This document shows, one piece after another, positions 11,801 to 24,741 of a stretch of 64,000 nt of DNA. Position 1 is the stretch's first letter; each line of letters starts with the position of its first letter. This DNA is from Lepeophtheirus salmonis (lineage: Eukaryota > Arthropoda > Copepoda > Siphonostomatoida > Caligidae), in the NCBI RefSeq assembly GCF_016086655.4, contig NC_052136.2, forward strand, positions 41,656,492 to 41,720,491, in the 5' to 3' direction. The notes below the pieces were generated by a model. The model saw only the letters and a list, made by a program, of their open reading frames with translations, was not told where the DNA came from and did no database searches. Both the position numbers and the translations under genes were made by a program.

Positions 11801-13649
11801 ATTCATGGTATCCTCAGCTCCTTCAAGGTGGGAAAAAGTATTCTTGAAGGCAACTAAATTTAAGAACAATTACTCATATTGTGATATTTACGCCATTTGG
11901 TCTATAGCTTTGGACAATACCATAGGGGATGACAGCATTAAGATATTACAAAAAGGTACGGATGGAGGCGTTAATATTTTAAAAATTCAAGAATAAAATA
12001 TTAATGCATTTTGATTTTTTTTAAATCCCAGGTATCTTGGCGATCTGTATGTATTATTGTTTTTTTTTTTATTATATTTTTTAAAATCGATATTCAGAAA
12101 GCCAGACATTTTATAAATTGATAAAAAAGGATCCGGAGAGGGTGTTAAAATAGGAAAGTTGATCACTCTATTTAAATTCTAATATTGGATGTAAAGATGT
12201 ATTCGGCGTTTGCATATCATGACGTCACTGGCATCCATCTAAAAATAAACAACATTGCATGTTATGATAGTAATATTTATGAATAATAGCAAGAATTATG
12301 TCTGTTAGAGTGGTGGTGGTGATAGAAAGAAAGAAAGGGGTTCAAGAACTCATCTTTCCCCTCTTCATCATCCCTTCCGTGATTCTACCCCATAAAAAGA
12401 GGTAGCCCCTACTATCCCTTTATTACTTTCAAAACACCTTTGAAACACAGAAAAAAAAACAAATTCATTCTGTATGTACATATATTGTATTCTAAAATAA
12501 ACCCTTACCAGCATAAAAAAAGGTTATTAACTTTGATCAACTTTCATGTAAGATCACTCTAAGAAAGAAAGAAAAAAATTTCCCTCGATGGTATGTACTC
12601 TATAAATAAAATTGACTTGAACCTTTTTTCGAGATAAAAAAATGTATAGTGTTTTTTCTTTCGATTAAAAAAAATAGTATTACTACACACAACCATAGTT
12701 TTTTAATGATTATATTAACATTTACAAAGCATGGAAGCAAAGCCATCATGATGCTCTTTGTGTGTGTTTTCTCACACATTACCCAAAGAGGAGAAATCCT
12801 TACTAGCTATGTACATATGTATGTACTAAGTATATTACATCAATGTTGATTTTAGGAGGTCAAATATTTCAAGATGTAGTAAGGTACAAGGTCAGTAATG
12901 ATAATGGAATGTGGAATAGCTATGTAATCATAATTTCATATTCAAATGAAGGCGGATTTTTAAAAAACGAAAAAAAAAAAAAACCTAGAAAACAACAAGG
13001 TACGTAATTTATACAATTTGCGCACCTGCAAATTAGTTGGTTGAGTTTTTTTTTCTTTTTGCTTTATTTTTTAAAGCTCCAAGTGCGCCGATTTCAAAGC
13101 ACATTGATCCTTGAACCATGCCTTAGGTCATTTGTTCAATATCCTTAGTCCTATATAACAAAAAAACATAACTACATGGTAACTAAGTTTATATTGTATT
13201 TCACGATAGACAAAATTAAATAAATACCCCCTGCTATTGTGCTAATTTATAGGATTAAAATACTTTTGTGATATGATGGACTCTTGAGACACACGATTTG
13301 TATACATACGAGTCATTAATTTAATATAATGGGTATTCGACTAGATACAATGTTGAATGACTAATGCTTGAGAGGATTTGGAAGCAAAGTTAATCAAGTC
13401 ACGAAATATCGGTTGGCAATATGAAGGAAAATAACTTTTAGCGATAATAGCATTTTTGTTTTTTTTCATACTGTGAATTAATAAAATAAAGAAATATAGG
13501 CAACATTTTATGCGACTTAAAATTATTTGTGTTTTTTTTAATAATAGTAATTAATTTTATATTTAAATTAAAAATTTGCTTTTATACTGTTAATTTATCT
13601 TATAAGTGGAAGATAAAGGTGGAGGTATTTTTCTCGCCAATTTTCATAA
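3752..13649. other. Long AT-rich stretch without recognisable genes
   Basis: About 9.9 kb without a supportable gene. Short open frames such as 6304-6567 and 9240-9491 have the lysine/asparagine/phenylalanine-rich make-up expected of random AT-rich sequence. Contents that can be named are a TC microsatellite near 4931, TGACGTCA palindromes at 4771, 8704 and 12220, a CA microsatellite near 7819, a poly-A tract at 8799-8830 and a TGTACAATGTACA motif at 9731. A run of GGCCCGAGCC-like words at 5100-5155 is GC-richer than its surroundings and could be an old transposon scrap, but I could not assign it. Confidence 0.55.
8799..8830. repeat. Poly-A tract (32 A)
   Basis: An uninterrupted run of 32 A. 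No LINE-like or retrogene sequence precedes it on the plus strand, so it cannot be read as a retroposon tail. It is best treated as a mononucleotide repeat. Confidence 0.9.
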
Positions 13650-13689
13650 CTATTTGGAATCATGCAATGAACATTTCCCGTCTAAAACA

Positions 13690-14747
13690 GTCAATAACAA
13701 TCCATGATACAAAGAAGTCACGGAGAAGGAATTCAAAAATGCCAAGAAAGAAATCAAAGAAGTTCTGAATGATGGGATATTAGATGGATTCATTGATAAA
13801 AATGTTTTTCCATGTATGTATAATCCCGAAAAAAGAACGCTGCTCGATTTTATGAGATCTTTAAAATTCACAAAGACCATCAAAAAAGGAGTATTCCACC
13901 AGGACGTCCCATCATATCCGGCAATGAGTTCATCACTGAGAAGTTAAGCCAGTTTGTAGATTTTCATGCAAAGGCTCTCGTAGAATCTCAAAAACCTTAA
14001 TCCAGAATACTCCAGACTTCTTGAGATCCATCAACGGAAGTGAAACTCTCCCACGAATGCAATTTTTGTTGTTGTTGTTGGTTTATATGGCACTATTTCC
14101 ATTAATGAGGGAATCGACACATTTAAAGAAGCTCTTGAAACTCGAACCAACAAATCAATTCCAACATATTTTCTATATCATTTTTGAAACTTGTTCTCTG
14201 TCTGACCTTATTTAAATTTGATTTGAAGCTCTTTCCCCAAATGTGGGGCACTGCAATGGGAACCATAGTTGCACCCACGTTTGCCAATATTTACATGGGC
14301 AAAATATATAAAATTATCGAGCAAATGGCAGCACAATCTTTGGGTCAAATGTTTCCTATCCTCTTTATTTTCTACATCGATTCATCTATAATTTGTTTAC
14401 AATTTGGACTGGAACAGAAGAACAACTCGAAAATTTCATGTCACAATTGAATTCAGTTCATCTTACAATAAAGTTTACGCATCACACAACTTTGTAGCAA
14501 AATCTACCAAGTTTTTTAACACCACGGTTTACATAAGAGAGGGGAAAATCCATAGGGATTGGTACCAAAAAAAAGTGATAAAATCCAGTATGTTCTCCCC
14601 TCGTCATCACTTCCATCCCACGTGTGTCGGAATATTCCCTACAGTCTGTCTTTAAGAATCTTGAGAATTTGTAGCTATGAAAATGAGCGAGAAAATCGTT
14701 TTCAAGAACTTAAAGAAATACTGATAGCACGTGAATATCGAACATGA
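13690..14747 (+). pseudogene. Penelope-like reverse transcriptase, broken
   Basis: Penelope-family RT copies an RNA template at the target site. The visible order is a lysine-rich N-part, a FKIHKD-type segment near 13858, PPGRPIISGNE (RT motif 2a region), GTAMGT/APTFANIYMG (RT 4 region), then FYIDSS at 14370-14387 where the catalytic YIDD is expected. The second Asp of the pair (14382-14384) is Ser, so the enzyme would be inactive. The reading frame changes several times: near 13850, in the 14.02-14.2 kb part, after the YIDSS motif and at about 14.55 kb. The thumb-like segment with LPSSSLPSHVCRNIPYSLSL and a FQELKEILIAREYRT tail is open at 14559-14747. There are several in-frame stops, so this is a pseudogene. 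Confidence 0.85.
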
Positions 14748-14823
14748 GCTATTGTCGCTTCTATTGAGAAAGCAAAGTTAATGGGCACTCAAGTAAACCG
14801 AATACAAATCTAATGATCGCCAA

Positions 14824-15310
14824 GTGTTTTTCTTAATTTATTATCAGAAGCTGAAGCAAATTTCATCTGTTCTTCACCATCATTGGAGAGCATTAATGTT
14901 GGATCCAAGAATAGAAAGGATGTTTTCAAGTCCAGCTATGATTGTCTACAAGCAAAAAGAAAATCTCAGGGATATACTTTGTCGTGCAAAAGTTTTTCCA
15001 GAGACTTCAAGTAGGTCATCACGTAGTGTCAATAAAATGAATTTGAAAAAGTGCTTAGAAAATGGTTGTAGAATCTGTTCATATATTCAATCAAGTTCGG
15101 TTATCAAATCATTGGCATGAGGTGTTACACAGAAACTGTCTCATGTGATTACATGTATTTCCAGATATTTGGTTTATTTGATCGGTTGTACGAAATGCTC
15201 ATAGCAATATGTTGGCCAAACCAAACGAAGATTAAAAGATCGAATAAATGATCACATGAGATATGTCGATAAATTTTTGGAAACCACTGGAGAACACTTG
15301 AATTCGAGAA
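14824..15310 (+). pseudogene. Penelope-like linker and GIY-YIG endonuclease domain, broken
   Basis: The 14824-15120 segment has the typical connector: HWRALMLDPRIERMFSSP, then YKQKENLRDILCRAKV, then a cysteine cluster KKCLENGCRICSYI that fits the family's zinc-binding linker. A shift later, VYLIGCTKCS (stop) QYVGQTKRRLKDRINDHM is a clear GIY-YIG nuclease block (15172-15260). The conserved YLI, QYVG, Arg and His positions are visible. A TAG stop at 15202-15204 replaces a Lys/Gln-like codon. The domain nicks DNA for target-primed insertion in intact relatives. This copy is dead. Confidence 0.85.
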
Positions 15311-15441
15311 ACATAAGAAATCTGATCTGATATTGTTATGATATATATTGCTTTTGGTTCGAGAAAAATGGTAGATCAATCAATTTAAGTCAAAAACACA
15401 TACTGGAATGTATAGAAATTGAATTGGACATTCATTAAATT

Positions 15442-16530
15442 TACTGTAAAACAGTTTCGCTTAAAAAAAATTATTTTTCTAAAAATATAATTTTGAATTT
15501 ATTTATGGTTAGGATCCTGTAAACGGAAAATATTTCGATATTTTATAATTAATATTACAAGTATATGTTATTGATATTTTATTTTATATAAAAATGTTTT
15601 AAAATTTAATTGAAAACCAATCATGGATCAAATTGTAAAAATATGATTACATTTTATATATTTTATACTCAATAACCCCTTTCCAGACAGAAGATCATCC
15701 CTGTGGTAAAAGCTTACCACTTTTCTTGTATTCCAGGCAAAAGTTTTAATGTGTAGGATTACTGTGGTTGAAGTATCATCGATAAATTTAGTTGATCCTG
15801 CATAACTTGAAACGGACGTGTAACTCACAAATCAGTAACTATGCCCTATCTTTGGTATATGCTCATAATTAGGACGTCTGTTGATTCTTCTCTTTTGATT
15901 TAATGAAGAATGAATTCCATTCACTAACCAAAAACGTGATTCAATGTCTTATTCCCCCCCTTTCATCTTTAAGATTCATTCTCGATTTGACATTGTACAT
16001 AGGTAGAGAAAAAAGATTCATTTCTTCTTTTACATTCTTGGTTGACACATTACAAACATTTCCAGAACTTAAGTATGATGATTTGTTATTATTTATACAT
16101 AAATATGTAATGTCCTAATGTGTGTGTTCTGATAAGAAAGAAGGAAAAAGATGAATCATTTATTTAATGTACAGTGTACATACATGATATACCATTTGTA
16201 TACTTAAATGTACTTATCTACTGTCCAAGTATTCACAGCTCAAAATCAAAAAAGAAATCATATTTATACAATGTTAATTTATTCTTTTTATGAATGAGAG
16301 GATTTACTTATGAAAAAAATATGAACGGCGTTCATTTTGACGTTCATTTTCTTAATGTTTTTATGGGGTCGCTTTTGGACTATACTTTTCGAAGATTACA
16401 ACATACTCTATTCCTGATTGTGGGTTAGTTAAATATGATTATGGGTATAATTATAGTTATTATCTTTGATGGTGGCTAAAATATAGTTTTAAATGTATAT
16501 TGAAAAATTACGCAATGCAACAGCATTTTT
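15442..16530. other. AT-rich non-coding sequence
   Basis: No gene recognised. It holds a GTGGTAA-AAGC-TTACCAC hairpin near 15702-15719 and a TGTACAGTGTACA motif at 16169-16181. The minus-strand open frame 15628-15828 shows no family feature. Confidence 0.55.
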
Positions 16531-17207
16531 GCCCGCAGGCTGAAACCCACATTTATTATTGATAAGAGTCTATATAATTATTCACAGTAAGTAAATACTA
16601 ATCAATTAATTTGAGTATGAAGCATCTATTAACTTGTTTTAATTCCCTTACAAATAAATTATGTTATTATATAGACTCTAAAGTAATTAAATTGTTTCGT
16701 CGGAATATTATTGTATATCACGCAACTTAACCAGCTTATTATTTTTAACTTTTTTTAATAAATATTATAAACTTAATTTACCATAAATTAATCAAATTCG
16801 ACCTTTGTTACGAGCAATTTTTTTAAATTGAAACATAAGGTCTATTCTATAATTTCAGCTATGATATAAAGCATTTGAAGAAAAAATAAAAAAGATATTA
16901 GCATCTAAAAGGTTCTTCATTTTACCCGATTTTTTTGGTAGTTTACATTTAATGTAATCAAGATAATTTAATAAATAATTCATTTTTTGAATGCTGAAAT
17001 TGTTTATCAATATATTATTTACTTTGATTTTCATATATATCATTTTTTCATGTCGAAATATGGGACTGAATCTTAGTTATACCCTAAAAACTTGATTTAA
17101 AAAAAAGGATTTAAGGGCAAAACCTTCATGGGTTGAAAGTTTTAATAGTCATATTCGTATTCTAAGACTTAAATAGCATCAATAAATGTGGGTTGCAGTA
17201 TGCGGGC
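16531..17207. repeat. 677-bp segment bounded by about 30-bp inverted repeats
   Basis: The left arm GCCCGCAGGCTGAAACCCAC... (16531-16563) matches the reverse complement of the right arm (17177-17207), which reads GCCCGCATACTGCAACCCAC... Both continue into ATTTATT and GAT. The arms are much more GC-rich than the interior. No target-site duplication could be picked out and no transposase lies between the arms, so this is probably a non-autonomous DNA transposon or its core. The minus-strand frame inside (16855-17043) looks random. Confidence 0.65.
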
Positions 17208-20200
17208 GTTCCAAGACCTTTATTTTTTTTGCATAGTGGCATATCTCGGATTTAGACTTTCAATTAAAGTGTTATATCCGATTTTAATCAAATTTATAGT
17301 AATTATAATTATAAATGAATAAATACGTAGAAAATTACAATCTTACCTAACCTAGAATAGCCTATTTCATAAACGACCCTTCCATAGTCCAGTAATTTGC
17401 AATCAGAGGCCTCTCCAAAAATAATCAGCCAAAAAATACAAAAAGGAACCTGACTGGGCCTGACAATTAAAAATTAAAGTTCGACCATACCCAAGTGTTA
17501 TGGGTCCAACTTGGCCCAACTATCATGCTGGAAAAATTGATCCCGAAAGTTAGGTTAGGTTTAAACTCACTTTTTTTTTCTTCACGCCCATTATGATACC
17601 CCCTGAATGAACGGCACCCTTATATTGTCTATTCCATAGATCGGCCTTGCTAGTAAATAAGGTTCCCCTGAAAAAATATGTAAGTTAAGTTGTTTTTTTT
17701 TAAAGGAGGGAGGTGATCAAAAATAAATGGAGCTTACCTTGAATTAAAGTCCTACTTCTAGAAACTTTTTGAGGTAGTTCCTAAAGAACTACATCGCTAT
17801 TTTGAAGCTGTTTAAAAAAGCAATTGGATATAACTGGACACCATTTTAAAAAATTTGAGAGCATCAATTTTACCAATATATTGGAGCCTTGTACATTTCA
17901 GGACCCCTAGGATTGCCTATTTTGCTTTAAGTAAGCTAATCCTTTGAGGCTCATTTTTATGCATTGAGATGTATAAGTGGTTTATATATTCATGAGTATT
18001 TCGTAGGTTGTAATTTTATATTTTATACTAGATAAATATTGAATAAATAAATAATTTATCATTTTTTTTATTTTTTAAAGCAATTTCGCACAATCCCCTA
18101 TTTTTAAATTTAAATTCAGGACTTAAACAGAGCCACTTTTACCTTGAGTAAAGAAAAAATTCATCTATATTTCTTCTTTTTTGAACAATTCTGTTAATAA
18201 TTTTTACATAACTATGTTCTAAAATAACGTTTTTTTATCATTTTGTTTAAAAAATCTACAAAGTGTGGTGCCTTAAATACACTTACTATTAAATATCAAA
18301 CACGAGGCTTATGGCAAATGCCCCCAATCCCCTTACCCCATTCATCCGACACTGTTTTCAGGATATACAGAATACGTTTTCACGATACATATCTTTTTTT
18401 ACTCGACATTGCCGTAGTTATTAGACATCGACGAACAGACAAATTTTGCATTAATGTTATTATAGCTAACTCTCCAATAAATCATTACTGTTATTATTCG
18501 TTTTTCATGAGCACACAAACACGTACTTACTCAATACTTTGATGTTCTCTCCTCAACAATAAAATAATAGTATTTACAGATTCATAATTGTTTAATATTA
18601 TTTAATGAGCCAAGGAGTAATTTATCTTGTTGGTAGATCACATTTTAAGTCACATTAGTTTAGTTTTTTAATTTTATTTTAAAAATTTTAATTTCTTTTT
18701 TTAAATGAGTTGAACTAAATGTTTGCAAGATTTCATTCATTTTTAAATACCAGTGTTTTATATTTTTTCTAACACATACTCTAAGTGTATATGAATTATG
18801 ATATACATCAAAGAGCAATATAATACAATATACAGTGCTTTTTGTAGATTAAACTCCTTTTTTTCTTCATACTGTATTGGTATAATATATATGCATCAGA
18901 GAGCAGTATATAAAATACAACGTATATATACGCTCGATGCTAAATGACAAACATTGTTGGAACTTAATTAATATGACTAAATTATTCATTCTTATATTAA
19001 AAAAATGCCTTTTTTTTACACATATATATATACCTAAAGATAAACTTCGCTTTATTAATATAAATTAAATTTTAGGATTCCAGATTTAAAAAAATAAAAT
19101 GCTAACCCAACATCCAAAAAATTTCGATGCATTTTTTTAAATTTAATAAACTTTTTGTTTCATAAGTCTTTAAATCATATACTTTTGAAGGTAAATAGTT
19201 TCAAAATTTATTTATTCCTCTCATTTCCTTTTTCTGAATTTATACATATCTAACAGCCTTCCTAATTGCAAAAAATGTAAACAGTTTTGAAAATAAATTT
19301 TAATCCTTATTTCAAAAATACTTTCAAACGCCCAGGGACATCAGACTCTGTACTAGACATACCTAAGAAAAAGGAATAGTTTCGAAAGTTGATTCTTTAA
19401 TTACTTAAAAATACTTTCGGGTTGGAATTTAATTTAAAAAAAACATTGAAACTATATAAATTTAATAAATAAAAATTAATTTTATGAAAACTTTTTTGGA
19501 CCTATTTCAGTTTAAAAAAGACTGTGACTAGTTTCTGTACGAAGAATGAGTATTGATATTTTGATCATGTAAAATTGTTTCTAATATCGATTTGCATGTT
19601 ACTGTTTTTTACTCTAAAATACATACTTACATGCAACATATATAAAAGTAAAAATTAAATATCATATCATACCATACGACAAATTTTTATGCTTTAAAAA
19701 TACAAAATAATTAATCGTTATTTTACGCCAATAATAATAAACTTTTTCTCAGATGGTAATATAATTAATCAAGTTTTTCTAGCTTTGTACAAAATATGTA
19801 TGAATTAGTGGCATATATACATATATATATAAATACATTTAGATATAATGATGGATCACAGGTGAAAAAAGGACGGAAAAGCCGAAGAAAAAAATGTTAC
19901 TCAATATTTAAATAAGTTGATTAAATTGACAATTTATTTAGATATTTATGTACCCACATCTCTATTTCTATATTATTTTTAACCCGAATATGTTTGTAGC
20001 ATAATTCGGTTCTTCAGAGTAATTAGCCTGAGTTACCTAACTACTGATTTTAAGGAATAAACTGTTAAAATACATGTATTTATTTTTTTGATTTTTTAAA
20101 ATTATTTACAAGTTAAAAAAACTTTTATTAAATTCCGAATGAAAAATTTAGTAATAATAAATCTAACAAACCCTCCCCTTTTGTAGATCTGAATAACCCT

Positions 20201-21107
20201 AAGGAGACAGTTATAAGCCAAAATATCTTAAACGGAAAAAGTTCTCAAATTATTTAAATAAAAAACAAAGATGTGAAGATTTCAGGCAAGTTTGGGTCTG
20301 TCAATATTTGATTTGAAGGTTTTATGACCTTAGGATGGCCCCCAATGTCATATCAATTGATTAAGCTTTAAACAACCCCAAATATGTTTGAGTATTTTTG
20401 CTCGTACTACATAAGTCAAGACAATAACTATCAGAAGGAATATACAAATACATATTAAACTACTTATTATAATCTCCATACAATATATATGTATTTAGGT
20501 ACCTACATGTATATAAAATATGGAAAGACATTAAATAGTAACGTATTTTTTTGGTGGCTGTTGTGCACGAGAGCATAACAGGCGTGTCACACCTATTTAA
20601 AGCAGAAAGTCATTAATTTTATATTTTCTTTACAAAAATACTGTAATAAAAATCATTATGTTTTAATCGTTTATTCTTTTAGATTTTTGTGGAAATATCC
20701 TAGGAGCGGATGGTTCTTCTATAATGATACATACAATGTACATATTATTATGTGAATGAAGATAATATGTAGGAGCTGTCGTTCATTTTGAATAGTAAGG
20801 CAGGAGTGGGTTATCCAGGGATGATGATATTAATTATTATTCAAACCATTTAAATTGAAGGAGTCTAGCAGAGCATCCCTTAACAGTTAAGGCAAGGACT
20901 TTATTTTTCTAGGAAAAAACATAAGAAGAACAAATAAAAATAATATTTAAAGTCAGAACAATAAAGGATATTAAATAAATCCATGTACCTTTCGCTCTCG
21001 ATACATAAAAAATGAAGAGGAAATGTGTCATTAACGCAATGGTGAGTCCCATCAGCTCATTCCATTTGATAATATATGGATGAGAACCCATGATATTTTC
21101 TATTTTG
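17208..21107. other. AT-rich non-coding sequence
   Basis: No supportable gene. A GC-richer patch at 17350-17660 has repeated GGCCTGAC, TTGGCCCAAC and CCCTT words and may be an old transposon fragment that I cannot place. The open frame at 18243-18542 (99 aa) has no recognisable motif. Around 20325-20370 a 'TGACCTTAGGATGGCC..AAGCTTTA' stretch loosely resembles one at 22132-22170. Confidence 0.5.
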
Positions 21108-21180
21108 TATTCTCAACCTTTTTTCCTCCAAAAAAGAGAAAAAAAATATTGCCCAAAATCAGTTTGTAGTTTTTTATCAA
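21108..21180 (+). repeat. Dispersed 'CAACCTTT..AAAGAGAAA..GTAGTT' repeat, partial copy
   Basis: Reads TTCTCAACCTTTTTTCCTCC then AAAAAAGAGAAAAAAAA, then CAGTTTGTAGTT. It shares this layout with copies at 31905, 35586, 39292 (minus strand) and 54585. Only the 5' half of the family is present. Confidence 0.5.
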
Positions 21181-24100
21181 TTATTATCAGGTGTGAAATT
21201 ATTCTCCAATGATAATAGGGAAAATAGTAGCTAATTTGTGCTAAATCCATTTTCATACTTCTAATATTTTGCAGCTACTTAGTATTATGTGTATCTTAAA
21301 CAAATTATCAAAAAAAAAAAAAAATATGAACACAAAATTCAGTTTGGATTACATTTGTATTCTTGTACGAATTATTGTCAATTTTTATCTATAAATTATT
21401 CTTATTCATCCTTTGTATGCTCTGCAATGTACAAATAAAGTAGACAAAATTGATCCACACAACAAAAAATGAGAAATTGATTATTGAATTTTTATATAAT
21501 ACAACCAATATCATTCTCTAAAATCAGATAAAGGTTCTAAACTACAAGTGAAATTGCATTACATATAATCCCACAAATTTGAAAAGGATACCTATAATTG
21601 ACTCAAATATGTTTATGAAATATTGAGTTTTATATAGATACATGGATTAATTTACATCTGGACTTTTAAAATCATGCAACCCTCTCGTATTACCATACTG
21701 TTTTGATTCTATTATTTAAACACAACATAAATATACTTAACTATTTATATAGTTAAGTATATTTATATTTTATTCATTTGTCCCATACTATTCCATTCCT
21801 TTTCACTAACGATCTTATAAGTAAAACATTATATTTCATTTTGTCTTCATAATTTTCCAAACTTAGAGAAGGCTCAAATAACCCCATCTATAGACCAGGC
21901 CTCTGAACAGAACGCAAAATTGACTGTTATTCCATGAAACGTGCTTTCAATGTATGCAACATAATTTATTTTTTGGAGCAATGAACGCTAAAAATAAGAT
22001 TTTAGTGTTCTGTTCCAATAGTACTGACAAAATATTCAAGAAATCAAAGATTATATATATTTTTTTAAATCAGATTTAAATGGCTAATAAAGCAAAGTAA
22101 TTACGGATTGCTGCATTAAATTAGGGTTCCTGTGACCTTGGGACGGCTGTGTTGTCGCATAAGCTTTCACTGATTACAATTTAAAAAAAGCATGAGAGTG
22201 GCAGTGGCACAAAGGGGGGGGGGTGCGGAGTAAACTTTTTTTAAAGAATATTATCGAACATAACAGTTTCTAGTACTCTGCCTTAACTCGAACACTTGAC
22301 CAGTTCAATGATTATGAATCATGGGGCCGGGCCTCATCATAGCTTCCCCCTGGGTAGTTGGACTTCACCCAGATATGATTTGTTGTCCTAATATAAATAA
22401 AACGTTAAAATAAACCCCAGGGGTTGAAATAATTTCTGAAAAAAAAAATATTAAAAAAAATCACATATGTGCATAAATATTTTCTTGATCCATTTACTCT
22501 CCTAGCCTGTAGTGATTGATGTAAGAGAGAAGAGGTATATTATAAAAGTTTATAAAACTACTGAAATTCGCAGTCCAAAATTCTTGCTGTATAACTTTAT
22601 TCAAATACTATATTTCGTCTCTCTTAAAGATGAACATCGTTCTCTCAGTACATATAATTAAAATCAGTTTGAGCTCTGGCAATGAGAATGACATGCTGCA
22701 TTAAACTAGTACAAAGGAGGTATTAAAAATACTTAGGTTTTTAATCCATAATTTAAGTTTAAATTTCTTGAGACTAATGCTACAAAGTCAAGTAGAAATC
22801 ATATCTACCGTACATACATACTTGATCAATGTAAATTTACATCCGTGATAATAAATTTTTGTAGGAATAAAATAGAAACATAATGAAATTTTTGAAGTCC
22901 AATTAAAAACACAACTTTTTAACGCTAGATGTATTAGTAATATAAACTAATCTGTTAATTTAAAAAGTTACTTAATGATAATTAGTTCATCGAAAGACGC
23001 TCTTCTAAGACACAACTGAAAATATGCAGAGCAATGAAGGACTGGCAATATGATAACACAGATAGATAAACTGTTTTATAATTTATTAAATTTTTACAGT
23101 TAATACCTGAAACTTTTCCTTTATGAGGTTTAACAAAAAGCTTTTACCTCATACTAAATAATATAGATCATTTGAGATGAAATGATATATCTGAAAGGAA
23201 TACAAGGAAATCTGATATTCTAATTAGGGTTTCCTTCCATCAAATAGATTTATACTTGATTGTGATCACGAATTGCCTTTGGATCACTATTAGTTAAATC
23301 ATTACAATGAATGAAATATTTTACTAGACGATTCACAGTTCCATTTCTATCTTCAATTACACGGATACTTCTTTATCTCCGCGATCATGATTCATCACTT
23401 TTCAACATGTAACATAATTTTTAATGATTATTTTCAATTAAATGGAAAAATCATTACTGATGTATTTTATTATATTTAAATGGTGGTAATATGGAGGTTG
23501 TTTTACTATTGTATATCCATATGTTTAATATTCACGGCTTTAGAATTTGCTGTTGATATTACATCGACAAGATTTGGGAAGGTACTGTTTGATTTTCGAT
23601 GTAGAAATAATTCATTAATTAACATAGTCCCTAGATTTGGTGTGATCTAAATTGGTACTGATTTCGGTCATTTTATTATGATTTTTTTCCAAAGAAAGAT
23701 TGAAAAGAACAATAAAGAGGCCGTCGAGCTAAATCATCATCTTTAATTTCCCATATCACGTTCTAATATATATCCTTCAAAATTTTATAAAAATATATTT
23801 TTATATCAATCTACTCAAAACGATATTATTAATGATAAACTCTGGTGTCTTGAAAGGCATCAGACACACTAATTGCACATACATAAAAGCGAAGAGACAT
23901 CGTAAATTTACCTTCATTTTCTTTCTTCAAGATTTTACTACTCATTAAATGTCTGAATGGTTTCTACCCTTTTAAATATCAAAGTCCAGGAATCATTCTT
24001 CAACATTAATGGTATGTACTATTAATAGAAGTATTAAAGTATAAAAAAAGATATAAACAGTATTGCTCTTCAACAAACTTTAAAAGTTAATAAACTATTA

Positions 24101-24741
24101 TAGTTTTTTGAGTCAGAATCCTTGAATCATGGGGTTTGACTACCCTCCTATTGCTGTCGCGTCAGTCATCGGATCAATGTTTTCATATTAATTATTTATA
24201 ATTTATTTTCCAATTGAAAAGTCTCTTTTCTTTGAGGAATAAATGACGTTCCTACTATAAATACAAGAAAAAGAAACAATTATGAGTAATTAAGAAGGAG
24301 ATGAGAGGAGGACCAAAGGAGCAACAGGTGTTTCTTGAGTAATTAAAATAGAAATTCGTCATTATCTTCATTCAAATGTTTTCCGAGACGAACCCATAAA
24401 AATATATACATACAATGTATATATATATACCTTGAATATTTATAAGGCCTCGGGGTCACATGTAGCTTGTAATTGAGGTTAATTGTTTTTTTATTGTTCA
24501 TTAAAATATACTTATTGAAGAAATGGGTATATACTACGTATTGTAAGTGATTGATCCTACCTTTGAGAGTCCAAATCGCAGTTGCATTATCTGTTATATG
24601 TTATTAAGTATAATTAGGTGACCCATCGTTATCTTTTTACATTCTGTTCGGGGACTTACAATCAATTCGTAAAATGTTCAATTCTGTTTTTTTAATGGTA
24701 AATGTTAAAAATCTACTTTAAATAAAATCCAAAATATATAC
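21181..24741. other. AT-rich non-coding sequence
   Basis: No supportable gene. It contains a perfect 40-nt hairpin (annotated separately), a run of ten G at about 22214-22223, and a GC-richer patch at 22130-22400 (CATGGGGCCGGGCCTC) that looks like degraded transposon sequence but has no identifiable ends. Confidence 0.5.
21727..21766. repeat. Perfect 18-bp inverted repeat with 4-nt loop
   Basis: The arm ATAAATATACTTAACTAT (21727-21744) is followed by TTAT and its exact reverse complement (21749-21766). Perfect 18-bp arms with such a short loop are unusual even in AT-rich DNA. No element borders or flanking duplication were seen. Confidence 0.9.

Larger units (their letters stand above)
13650..15441 (+). 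mobile_element. Decayed Penelope-like retroelement with GIY-YIG endonuclease remains
   Basis: The plus strand encodes, in broken frames and in the right order, the hallmarks of a Penelope-like element. First come a reverse-transcriptase N-part and a PPGRPIISGNE motif (13896-13928). Next are the WGTAMGT..APTFANIYMG block (14241-14306) and a degenerate YIDD (14373). After these come the RT thumb region, a cysteine-containing linker near 15050 and a GIY-YIG-type block (15172-15225). The 5' part appears truncated, because the usual N-terminal extension is not visible before about 13.65 kb. No terminal repeats were found. The 3' limit is where similarity fades, near a TAAATTTACTG at 15436. Genomic Penelope-like elements are normally 5'-truncated, as here. 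Confidence 0.85.

Noticed and set aside
15702..15719. GTGGTAA-AAGC-TTACCAC as a terminator or regulatory hairpin
   Set aside because: Only 7-bp arms, and hairpin terminators are not expected in a eukaryotic nuclear genome.
20325..22170. Similarity between 20325-20370 and 22132-22170 as a repeat family
   Set aside because: Only short interrupted matches; not enough to separate from chance without alignment statistics.
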